This document shows, piece by piece, positions 1 through 12,300 of a stretch of 28,380 nt of DNA (its first letter is position 1; each line of letters starts with the position of its first letter). The translations under genes and the position numbers were made by a program. The notes under the pieces are model-generated. The model saw nothing but the letters and a program-made list of their open reading frames with translations, made no database searches and had not been told where the DNA came from. This stretch comes from Branchiostoma floridae. Lineage: Eukaryota; Chordata; Leptocardii; Amphioxiformes; Branchiostomatidae. The stretch spans positions 921,244 through 949,623 of the forward strand of contig NC_049979.1 in NCBI RefSeq assembly GCF_000003815.2, written 5' to 3'.

Positions 1-47
1 AGACACACATAAACACACACACACATGCACACACACACACACACACA
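1..47 (+). repeat. (CA)n microsatellite
   Basis: Alternating CA with a few interruptions, in CFAP61 intron sequence. Nothing else is recognisable in 48-310. Confidence 0.9.
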
Positions 48-310
48 GATCGATGCGTGCTGTGCAATATGATACTGGACTTTACATCATTTTGGGGCCT
101 TCAAGATTTCCGCACCATGTTGTTTAAAAGAGAGTAGATTTTTTTCATAGAATTTCAACTTTATCTCTGACATAAGCTGTGCTTTTATGAAAAAAACAGT
201 GTTTCAAGTGTCCTTTCGAAATTCAACTTGCCAGTGTGACCTGTTCTAAGTATGCTCCAGAAAAATCTAGTGGGAGCAGTGTTGCTGATGTGTGTATTTC
301 TGTCGCACAG

Positions 311-379
311 GAGGTGCTGCGTCTGTCCCACAAGTCCTGCCTGTACTACCCCATCTACCCGCCGTACGCAGCAAAGGAG
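311..379 (+). CDS. CFAP61: CFAP61 exon a (first in window)
   Basis: Preceded by a tgtcgcacag acceptor and followed by a GTACGC donor. It encodes 23 residues ([20 protein letters not shown]...), phase 0 at both ends. It joins directly to 5497 across a 5.1-kb intron that holds the THAP/P2X7-ballast transposon. No other CFAP61 exon is visible at 1-310, so the upstream intron runs off the window. Confidence 0.85.
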
Positions 380-3300
380 GTACGCTTAACTTTCTTTCTG
401 TTTTTTACATTCATGGTTTTATATACCAGTTTGTTGCATTGTAAATGCAAGAAAATTTTAAGTCTGGGTTTGGCAGAAATTTATTTTTGTTCACTTTTTT
501 TATCATTATTATTGCAAAAAGAGATAATATTTTGTTGTCATTGCTCCTAGTTTTCATTAAAAAAACTGGCACTTAGGCTGATATTAGTAAAAACATCTAT
601 CAGTAAGTCTGTCCATGTATGTCCATGAATAGTTTTGGTAAATTACCGGTTAAAGTGTATAAGACACCCCAGTGCATCATTATGGGACTAAATCAAACAA
701 AGGTATCACTATACAATCGATATACACATAAGTGAGAGGTAAACACTGTTCGCCTGTTAAAAACGAAATTTGATCTTCGCGTCACGAGGCTACCGATAGA
801 TAGAACGACACGCCTCTGGGCGCGCCTCAACCGGGAATGACGTAAGCAGTAGAAGAACGCGGGGGATTCGAGGGATTCCCCGGCGCCATTTTGATTGTTA
901 GTAAACACTGTCCTCAGGAAGACTCCGGCTATTTCTGAGGGATTTAGTTTGTCCAAGGACGTTATATATAACGCCCTTGGTTTGTCAACATGCCTACACG
1001 GTGTGTCGCAGCGTATTGTTCGAACTACACGTCCTCTTCGATAAGTCTTCACAAGTTTCCAAACGACGAGAAAGTTCGCGAGAAGTGGGTGCAGAACGTA
1101 CGGCGGACAAGAGGCCCTGATCGGGAGGGGAGGGAATGGACGCCGAGCCCGACCTCTCGGCTGTGTTCCGACCATTTTACAGAGGACTGTTTCGACCCTG
1201 CCCAGGATTTGAAGAGATCGTTTGGGTTCAATGCGAAGCACCGTAGGGAGGTGCTGCCCGGTAAAATTCCAACCATCTTTCCCCGAGGCCCGGCCGAGCC
1301 GAAGCGTAGGGAATCACAGGCTGTAGCCAAAAGGCGTCACCAGGAGGTAAATATGATATTTTGAGTTGTCTTCTGTTTTATCTCGTTGGGATATAACATT
1401 AACAGGGCAGCATTTACAGGGGTTATAGTTTCGGAAATTTTCGTTTGTTTGTTCGTTTGTTTCTTCTTGGTAGTTTTAAAAAAAGAAAAGGAACTGCAGC
1501 GAATATCAATAAGCGGCCCCCCTCCCCACTATAAACACCGGCTCTCATACACACGCAAATTGTAGAAGGCCGCGGTTACAGAAAGATTAGTTGTCGTGTT
1601 TATTTTCATCAGCAGTGAATGTATTTTTTGTAAGAAATTATGACTTATGAATTATATCTTTTGTCAAATAAATATTATTTGGTCAACAAGGCATGGTATT
1701 TGGAAAAAAAATTTATGTACAAAACTCATGAACAAACATCACATAACAGAGGTAACACTTGCCAGTAGCCAAGATAATGTCATACAACAAAACACAATAT
1801 ATGCTGTATTTATAAATAGTAGTCACAATAATTTTCCCAATAATTCTTACTGTTCTTGTTTCTGGGCCAAATGCAGTAATACTTAGTATTTACATGTGGG
1901 TAGCTTTATTGTAGAATGATTACACTGTTTGTGGTCTCATTTCAGGGTAATCCTGGCGGCATTACATTTCAACGAGAACGCGCACAGGGCGCAGGCACGG
2001 ACCAGGGATGGAGATGGCATCTTCAGCATCCACTTCCCCAAGTACAAGCAGGGCGGGCACATTGTTAGGAGAGTGCTAGAGCAACCAACTTTTGGTAAAC
2101 TATTGAATCTTTTTGCATGCTTCTACGTTTTGACAGTTCATCAGTTTAACAGTTTTTAAAAAATAATCTATATTCATTTTTCAAAATCAATAGCTGCACA
2201 TACTGGAATGTACATAGGATTCATAGATTATCAAGTACACTGACAGCCTTAAACACTTAAATCATATGACTTAGATATGCAGATGGATGTCAAAAATAAA
2301 ATACCAGTCATTCAAAAATAGTAATTAAGAACAAATTGTGTGTGGGCTTCACTAATACAGGCATAATAAGTCAGTTCAACAGTTTGTTTAATTGCTCATT
2401 CACGGTTTTCCATGAACCCGGTGTAGTTAGGAGAGGAAAATGCCCTCCTAATGGTAGACACAACACACGCTGGAAGAGGGACTCTGATCTCCTTGCCCAA
2501 GTGCCCGTAGCACCACCGGACAAACTGCCTGTATGCTGTGTATCTCTTCCACCTGAAACAGGAGACAAGCATTTGTAATGATACAGGCAATAATCAGAAC
2601 TCCATTGCAGGGAGGGGAAATGCATATAAAAGTGACAATTGAATTTTGGACAAGTGGAAAATTGGTTCGAGCAAGTAATTTTTTTTTATATAGTTGCCTG
2701 ATTAGCGATAGGACTGGTGAATTTTAGAAAACTTGTCCAATCTTGTATTCTTAGTCATATTTACAAATAAATTGAGAATATTTCCTGCCCCAAACTACTT
2801 TATACTTACTCATTTCCAAGATTCTCTCCATATTGGTCCTGGTAGTTGATGTGTGCCACCTCCAGACCATATTCATTCAAGCACACCGGCTCAAAGCCGG
2901 GGTGCTGAACGATACACTGCAGGCCGTCTTTTTTTTCAGACACTCTGTCTTGCTCATGACAGCAAATGCTCTCAGTGAGTGTAGGCATCACTTCACAGAG
3001 TCCGCAAGTACACCTAGTAGTAAATATGCAACATAACGTTAATTGATTTCATTTAAACTTGGTCTTTATCAGGTTACGTCATGGAGCTGGTGGGTCTGGT
3101 GAAGCGTATGTGTGGTGGAGAGGACTTCGATGGTGACGTCCTGGAACAACAGATTCCAGAGCCGCTCAGCGCTGCCTGTGACAGGCCAAACAAGGCAGAC
3201 GCAGTCAGGAGACACACAACACGTTTTGCTGCAAACAATTTGCAGTACTAGTAGTGTTTCATCGTAGCTTAGGATGACTGGCATGCAGAGAGTGCTAGAT

Positions 3301-6300
3301 AGGTTTTTCCTTAAACAACCAAAAATGGCTGTCAGTATGTCTGTGTCAAAAATCATACTGGTTCATTTTGTACTTAGCACAATATCAATGTGCTTCTTCA
3401 CTGATTTTCACTGTACTTTTATATGTGTCGGCCGAGGATATTGATAAAGACACATGACCTGTTTTGCTGCAAAGATGCAGTGATGTCTGGAACATTGAGA
3501 TATGTTTACTAGATGACACCTGTCTGAAACCTTTTTTTCATTTTTTTTTCATGTTTCATCCTAGTTATGGATGGCTGGCAGATGGTGTTAGGTTGCCTTT
3601 TCCTGGAACAACCAAAAATGGCTGTCAGTATCTCTGTGTCAAAAGTGATACTAGTTCATTTTGTACTTCTTGACGAATTACTAGCAATTGTTGGTATAGA
3701 AAAGGACTAGTGTCTATCTTGACCTCAAAACTTCTCACGTTTTAAATATTGTTGCAAGGTTTGACTATTATAATATGTTTCACCTAAGGCTAAGCCAAGG
3801 GTGACTGACTTGCACTAATAGCTTGATGATGAAGTTTTCTTACTAGCAGGCAGTGATAATACTAGTAATAGCTAAGCTTGCAAAGAAATGCTATCTGGTC
3901 AGTATCTGTAATAAACACAAGCTGTTTTTGAGACCACACAAGTTGTATAAAATGATGGTATTGAAAAGTTGTTGTGCAACTAGAGTCAAGAAACCTATGA
4001 AAACGTGGAAACACTGCTCATGTGATTTTTGGCAACTTATCTAATATGAAAAAAAAAGAATATCACCAAAACAAAATACCAAGTGAAAATCCTCGTCTCT
4101 TCAAAACATTACAACCTCTATGTTGGATGTGGATTACTCTTAGAGAACACATATTTGACGGTATAAGACGTGACCTGATATGTAGCGGCGAAGTTTTGAG
4201 CCGAGGGCACCCGTACTATAGGGGAGATACGATCTCACACACACGGACGTAATCACGTAAAATTTGGACTTGAAGTAAGAAAATCGACGGCAAAGTAAAC
4301 TATATTAGGTTTGATGTTATTTTTTCCATCGTTCACGCACACACTCCAATTGTTTGTTATGTTTCAAATGTAGAAGTCTGTCCACGAACAAATGAAACAT
4401 AGCGCGGCGGCCAAGAAAACAATTTGGCCGCCATCTTTTTTTTCACGACACCATGACCTCTAAGAGTCTAACGTAAAAATATGCTCTCTCTACAGCCTAC
4501 TTTTATGTTGTCTATTCTATGTCCATGCTAAAAAATAGAGATATAAACCACAGGAATAACATGAAAGCCGTTCTTACCATGATTCGACATTTTGTATGTC
4601 TCGCGGGATCCCTGCTTCAGCGCCCCCAGGTTGAAAACCGGCAGCGCCAGCGCCAAGGTCTTCGTCACTGCCGGAGCTCGGCTCCTCCGCTGGCGGATCG
4701 TCAAGGTAGGGTTCGTACCTATACGGCTCAACAGTGACAATGTCCGCTAGAAACTGATCATGATCTGGACCGAAGGGTTCCTGGAACTCATCACTGGAGT
4801 CACTGGAGTCAGAGTGCTGAAATATCTCTTCGTGATCCATCAGTCCGGTTGTTTGCTGGTTGTGCAGACGAGCGGGCGGTACGCATGCGTTCTACTGTTT
4901 ACGTCACGGCGTCACGTGACTTATTTCTGAGACGGTCGCCGGGCTTGGCCTGGCCCCTCGGGAAAACCACACTTTGAAAGGCCATCAAAACTTTATTCCG
5001 CAATCATGGGGTTTACAATTAACTTCAAAGTATTTTATTGTGTGTACATTTTTGATATTCAAAGGCTTTTCGACTATTAATGGAGGTGTCTTATACACTT
5101 TAACAGATTTCTTTGTATCCAGCCAAAGTGTTCATACCTGGCCAACATACTTGCAGTGCGAATAATAACCAGTCGGTAACGCTAGTTCACCTTTATTCGT
5201 GGGGTAACCTTTATCCGTTGTATTCAAGACGCGGGTATTTAGGGATATCAAGTCGACGGACAGTGGTTTTAAACTGCAATACCTAACAGCAATTTTGAAC
5301 CACTGTCTATCGACTTGATATCCCTAAATTCCCTGTTTGTCAGTAAAACGGATATAGGTTACCTCACGGATAATGGTGAACTAGCGTTATATCCTGAGTA
5401 AGGAGACAGACACTCGCCAAAATGTTGGCTGAAAGGTAGTAAAAAGTTTTTTCCAGCCACCTAAGCCTGATGGATCACAATATTCTTCTCCCGCAGACGC
5501 AGGCTCACCATTCACTGATCACGGCGCTGAACGAGATGGTTCCGGTGCGCGCGCGCCGACAGATCACGTACCCGCTGGAGCGGCTTGGGATCAATGCCCC
5601 CTCCCACCGGGTCTCCAAACTGCAGGTGGGCAGTTTTCTTGTTCATGCACCATCCAAAGAAACGCCCAGTCAACAATGTGCTAACTGAAAATTATCAGTT
5701 TTTATTACATTTCATTTTATTCGCCGTGGCCAGAATCAAAATGCCTACAAGGACCCCCACTTCCAAAAAGATTAGAGGTTGGAAAAAAAGCACACGCAAA
5801 TAAAATTAGTATTGATGAAAATACAATTACATTGGTTTATACATACATTAAAAAGATACACGATGTAAAATGGAAAATAAGACAAGTTGGTGTTCATATT
5901 CTCTGAATCTGTTAAAAAGTCCTGATGTACTCTCAACCATCTTGTAACAGCTATTGAACCATCTTTTACCGAGCAGGAAATCAAGTGCAATGAAATCTGC
6001 CTGTTATAGTGAATAAGTTCACATGTTTGTCCATCTATTCCAACAGGAATGCTACGCTGTCAACCACATCAACAGAAAACTTACCCTGGAGCCGAAGGTG
6101 AGCCTTTTGTAACATTTGCATCTCCGTGATGCTCATCAAGGATGATTTCCATCCTATTCTGAGGTTTGCTCATCTGATTGCTTCCCTCGCCAAGTAGCCT
6201 AGCACTCATAAAGAAAGGATTGGCATCTTACTTTCTGCCTAAAATATGGGCAAGAGATCAGATTTACTCTGAATCATGCCGTCCTTGTAACATCATGCTA

Positions 6301-9300
6301 ACTGGGTTTTATATTTTGAAAATGTAGTCCCTCTAACGCTGCTTCTAAAAATATTTGGTTCCTAGAATAATGCAGGAAGTAGGGACCAAACCTTTAGATG
6401 GGGACGGGCACCAGACTGTTCTGTAGAGAAGCAATGAGAGGAGCAAACGAGGGCTGGAATAGGATAGATTCCTAAGGACTGAGGATGCCATTGAAATGTT
6501 TGAAGTGGAAGGTAGAAGATGATTCTGTATCAAGAATATGTATCGTCTTCATCAAAGTGATGTATGAGTCTTTCTTTGATTGACAGGTGACCATCAATGC
6601 CAGGATTGTCGTGGTGGGCGCGTCGGACGTGGGCCTGTCGTACCTGGAGACGCTGGCGTTCTGCCCCCACCTGCGCTTCAACAACATCACGCTGGTGTCC
6701 ACCCACGGCCTGCCGGGCGAGATGGCGCCGGACAACCTCAGGGACAACCTCATGGGGAAGAGGTGAGCGTTGTTTGTTTGTTTGTTTGTTGTTTCCACAC
6801 AACAACAACAAGTGGTCTCTTCAGTCTGACAACATCATTCTCTATCTGTACAGGGCGCCAATTTTCAAGTGTTCATTATTTTGTTAAATCTGTCATTTCA
6901 AAAGTAAAAAAATTCACATTTCTTTGATGGACACGGACATTTTTTTTCATCAGATTTCAACAAGCAAATTTCCATCCGGAGATGAGGGACCTGTCCTGTA
7001 CACTTGCAGTTTGTTAACTAAGTAAACCAAGCCTTCCTCTCTGATCTTGACAGTTTTTCTCCATGCCGCCCCCCCCCACAGACACACAGCCACATGCACC
7101 AAGTCTAGTCTTTTTAGAATTGGTAAAGACATACAAGTCTTTTGTCCTGATATTGACAGTTTTCCTCCGTGCCCCCCACAGCCACTGTTACATGCACCAA
7201 GAAGCAAAATTCCATCCTGGGATGGATGGAGGGACGGGTCCTGGAGACAGCTCTGTAACTGTAGTCTTAAAGATGGTATAGTCTTCTGCTCTGGTGTTGA
7301 CAATTTTCCTCCCCACCCCTCCACCCCCACAGCCACTGTTACCTGCACCAGGACCACAGTCTGACCTCGCTCAGGTCATGGGTCAACGTGGTGTTCGGCA
7401 AGATGGTGGCCATCAACCGCCAGACGAAGCACGTGATCGTGGCGGGCGGGACCAAGGTGCCGTACGACCACCTGGTGCTCTGCACCGGACAGCAGTACCA
7501 GGTACCCGCGCCAACAGGTATGTTGTTTGTTTGTTTGTTTGTTTGTTTGAACCTTTATCTTTTCATGAGAAGCTCAAATCGGCCAGCAGGCTGCTTTTTT
7601 AATTGAGGTCATGAGGGAGGTAAGGGTCAGATAAAATATAACAGAGAATACATATTACATTTGAATACTAATAAATCCATCAACCTATATCACTACACAT
7701 ATATGGTACAACACATATAGTAGGGCAAGAAGTGTATGCAAACAGGCATGGACGCATGACAGGGCTGTAGCCAGCATCCGTCATTATGAAATTTGACAAA
7801 ATTTTGACTCCTATGACTGAAAAGACTATTCCGTCAACCTTGACAGACAGAAATTGATGGGAAAAGACATTATCAAAATTCACTGGCCAGGAAATTGAAC
7901 AGAAACAGAAATTTGTACATGATGACGGAAAAAATAGTCAGTCTCTATAGGATTTTTCCATCAATGGAAATTGGAATGACAAAATTTCAAGCTGGCTGGA
8001 GCTCTGACTAACATATTGTACAGGAGGTACTTAGAATTGACTGTAAGGTAAGATGCAGTGATACTCGTACGCAGCCCTACTCTTATTGATAAGTTATCCT
8101 GAAATATTTGGCCTCAATCCTGCTTTAAGTGAACCATCCAAGAGGAAGTCCCTATTAAACGGAAGCTAAGTACATTATACTCACTTGATGAGGAAATAGG
8201 TGTAAAATGCCTTTCCAAGGAACATAACATTGTGGCTGCTAGGGGATCGAAACCAAGAACCTTTGTTAATGCTGAGCCTATTACTACATGCAACGACTCT
8301 AACACTAAGCACATAAACAACCCTGTCCTTGGTGCTGAACACTGTCCGTAACCACATGGATCAACAACATTGGGACTTCTAGGGATCTACACCCAGTATC
8401 TATCTTGATACGCCTATGTCTAACACTAAGGCCACACCAATTTTATTTGTTGTTTCTCGGATTTCTTGACCCTATTTTTTCAGATTTGAAAAAAATCAAA
8501 AAACTTTTCAAATTGATGGCCACACCTCGTGTTGACAAAATTTCACAGCCTCTCCTTTCTCAAATTAACTATTTTTTTTTATTTGCTTTTCGACCGACCG
8601 ACTGATTGAATTTTTTTCTGAAAAAATCTGAGAAACAAGAAATAAAACTGGTGTGGCCTAAGCAAAAAAGGAACCCTGTCCTTGGTGCTGAATGCTGTCC
8701 ATAACAGGATTGATTGACAACTCTGTTTTACCTTCCCTCTTCCCCAGGAGCTGACATCACCCAGGAGGAGATGACCAACGCCACGCTGCCCAACAGCCCG
8801 CACCGGCGCTTCCTCGGGGAGGGCCCTCGGAACGTGCTGACCGTTAACGACGGCCACGACGCGGCCTCCGTGCTACACACACTCCGCTATGACTTCCTCA
8901 ACGCTGAAGGTAGCACCGCAATCGTAGCAACTATTACCACCTGATGTTTTAGTGCTATAACACGTGTACATAATTAGATGGACATAATAAAGATAAGTAT
9001 GTAAACAGCTTAATCCAGACATGCAAAATGTCCAGCTTCAGATTTGTTTTATGTAGACTCAAAATATTTAGTCTGCTAAATTAAAGATCTCAATAGAGTG
9101 ATAAGAGTCACTGACATATATAGATGCTACGAGTCATATCCAGTTGCTTGAGTAACTGCTTTTTGGCATAAGGATCTATGTTTGGAAGATCTTGTTTGAA
9201 AGCCATCTTTTCCTGATTTTCTTGCATAAACTTTGACAGGGCTATATACAGTACATTTCAATTTTTGCCAGGTGTCTTTATACTTTATAACCAGAGGGGC

Positions 9301-12300
9301 GAGTACAACAGAAAGATATATATAATATCCCGACCCCCGGGATAATATCCCGACCCCGGGATTTGAACCCGGGCAGCCGGATCACAAATCCAACGTGCAA
9401 ACCACAACACCAAAAGCTCAGAGCTCAGGTCAGTTTGGCAGCGCTTGAACCATACTGCCAAAAAAACTTTGGTTTGATGTTGCAGACAATGCAGAAGTGT
9501 CAAGTCTTGTCCTGCTGAGCCCGTATATGATGCCTGTATATGTGGGTCCAGTATCTTTATGGGTTTGGGCATTTCTCACTTAAATGCAGGCTTCCAGCTA
9601 GCATACAGTCAAAAAAACTCATAACATTTACATATTTGTACAAAGTGAACATCCATGTTTAATTATCCAACATGGCGGACAATTCTGCCATCGTTCATTC
9701 TGAGAGCTAAACCTTCAGTATTAAGCTTCATAATCTATTTTATTACTAGTACTAGTAGATAATTATGAGGGTGCTTTGGGGGGTGGGTGGTGGTGGTGGA
9801 TGACCCTAAATGTTCTGAGCTGATGCAATAACTGATTTTTTCCAGGTCAGCTGATTGTGTACGGGAACACGCTGGACGCGTACACGTGCGTACAGACCGT
9901 CCTGGCGCTCGGCGTGTCCGGTTCCCGGATACACCTGGTGGAGCCGCCCCTGAAGCCGCACGAGCCGACCTGCTTCAACAACCCGCCGGTCGAGCAGGGC
10001 GTGCGGAGCGAACTGGCGCAGGCCGGCGTGCAGGTGCACTCTGGGTACTTCCTGGCCCAGTGGAATGATGGGATGGGCGGAGACCAGGTCCAGTCTGCCT
10101 CCTTCACATCCAAAGCAGCACCGCTCAGGCTGGAGTGCTCGGTAAGGAACGCTCAATTTTTTCCAGGTTTGAATCACACCTAAACTTCAATGTAAATTCA
10201 ATGCTTTCATGTTTTTTACAACAGCACACAGAATATATAGTTATAAAAAAACAATAGCTCAGGTGGAGTAATCGGTAAAGAACTCTCAATTTTTTCAAGA
10301 TTCTTGAGAAAGACAAATAAAGTAAAAACTGGTTGAATATTGCAATTGTAAATGCACAAAATTTCGTGGTGGTTTAATGTTCGCTGTTTTCGCGGTGGCT
10401 GCTTCACTGTGAACCACCGCCAATATTATTCCATGGCAGTAAGAGACTACAGTTCATGGTGCTACCACGAACTTAAAAACACAGCAAAAAGTCCTTTTTC
10501 CCGCTACCGCAAAATTAAATCCCCGCGAACTTAAATGCATTTACAGTACCGTCTCTGAGCCGTCATTATCCCAAAGCTATGAATGATGTCTAGATTTTTT
10601 CCAGGTTTCCATTTTCCAGGCTTAGATCGCACCTAAAGCTGAATGTAAATTTAACTCTTCTATGTTGTTTATAAGAGCACACATCCCTCAAATCTTAATC
10701 AAGTCAATATCTTTATGGACAGTCATTCATTGACGTTTTGCATTATCTATCCATAGTGCATGCTTTTTGTTAACTTTTTTTGGTTGTTGTACAATTCAAT
10801 AACATCTTTTTGTTTCCTCTATTCCAGTTCTTCCTTAGCTTCTTCCAGAAGATGGTAGATTATGATGCCTTCAAAGGTGAGTTTGTTTGTTTCTTTTACT
10901 TAAGTTTAGTTGTTTCATTGTATGGTAATCATGCCTTTCTACCTGCAATTCACTTAGCGACTGCCAGATGGGGTAACTGACTATACATGTGACCTCTGCA
11001 GCTGCGAACGATGCCTGCCTGGTGTATGATGGGAAACTCGTGATCGACTCCACGTTCCACACGAACGACTCGTGCATCCGGGCCGCCGGACCGCTCACCA
11101 AGTTCGCCCGCAGATATCACGCAGACCAATGGTGAGGAGAAAACATGCTTGTTTGTTTGTTTATTTGTTTTATTAAATCTTTATTTTGTTGATGAGAAGC
11201 CCAAATTGGTCATCAGGTCACTTTTCCTTGAGTTTGTAAGGGAGGCGGCAAGGAACAGACAACATAATAAGATTATGTATTCTTTATGTTCTGGAAGTCT
11301 TTGCAATTCACAGTGCAAAAGCAGTCAGTTTTGCTTACAGCAAATTGTCTTTCCTTTGGAGGTACAGAGAGTAATTTAACCTGCAAATGTGAGCAATTAA
11401 CATGTAAGTGCAGTTGTCTTTTTGTTGCTTTTACATTAGATTGATTAGATGACAGCTTGTGATTTTATAAGATTGATGACTTTTTTCATTTTCCTTCCAG
11501 GACCCATGCCAATTTCTTCTCAAAGGAGGTGGGATTCCAGGTAAGCTATCGCTGACATTTTTACTTGTCAATAAATGAATAAACTAAGTACACATTTGAA
11601 GGAAATGTCTTGGCAAATATTAGAACATACCTGACATGGTACTATCATTAATTCATTCATTTACATGCTCATTCATGCACTCAATCAATCACATGAACCA
11701 GGCACCTAAAGAAGTCCGTCCTTTCTCACATTGAGCAAAAGACACAGAAACATGAACTGTAGCCTGGCAGAATCGCGTTCCTAGCAGCCCTTTCACAGAG
11801 CTAAGAACACATGTGCGGCGACAGGAATTCTAGGTAATGTCAAAAGGTAAGGTCCCAAAATTGAAAACATGGACATTGTAAAATATGCAAATAAAAACAA
11901 TGGTCGAGACAAGGACTGTTTGCTTTTTGTGGGCCTTACCCTTTGACATATTACCTAGAATTCCTGTCGCCGCACATGTATTCTGACCTCTGTGAAAGGG
12001 CTTATTACCAGCCCTCTAGATAGTCCCCAGCACCCAACTAAAGTTTGTGCAAACACATGCCAGTCAAACTATACCTCACGTTAGACTCTTGTCTTCCCCT
12101 AACCCTGCAGCTGGCCGCCAACATGCTGCACCTGTTCGACCCCACGCTGGAGAACGAGCTCCCCCCCACGCCCGAAATGGACCAGCTCATCCCCATGTAC
12201 GACAGCGCCAAGATCCAGGCAGCCGTCCTGCCAGGTAAGACGTCTCAAGCATGTCTATAAGTACTGCCGGGTTCTTCTTCTTCGTCGTGTCATCACTACA

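Larger units (their letters stand above)
654..5099. mobile_element. Kolobok-like DNA transposon (TTAA target) carrying two genes
   Basis: The ends are a perfect 15-bp inverted repeat: AGTGTATAAGACACC at 654-668 and its reverse complement at 5085-5099. Each end is immediately flanked by TTAA (650-653 and 5100-5103). TTAA target duplication together with a THAP-domain protein is the described signature of the Kolobok superfamily. The 4,446-bp element lies wholly inside one CFAP61 intron. It carries a + strand THAP/transposase-like gene (990-3251) and a - strand P2X7-ballast-domain gene (2396-4840). No DDE catalytic core could be found, so this copy is probably non-autonomous. Superfamily assignment is inference; the ends and the gene content are seen directly. 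Confidence 0.78.

Noticed and set aside
963-971. TATATATAA as TATA box of the THAP gene
   Set aside because: It is only about 20 bp before the ATG, which would put the transcription start at or after the start codon.
693-1330. Long minus-strand open frames opposite the THAP exon
   Set aside because: They are antisense shadows of a GC-rich coding exon with no domain and no splice logic.
2396-4840. Fragment of a P2X receptor channel gene
   Set aside because: There are no transmembrane segments or P2X ectodomain. The gene has its own start, acidic leader and stop, so it is a stand-alone ballast-domain gene.
6950-7357. 135-codon minus-strand frame
   Set aside because: Its apparent internal repeats come from the triplicated acceptor region, and it runs antisense to CFAP61.
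9313-9420. Functional tRNA gene
   Set aside because: The T-arm and B box are good, but there is no paired acceptor stem and the D-arm is weak. It fits a SINE relic better.
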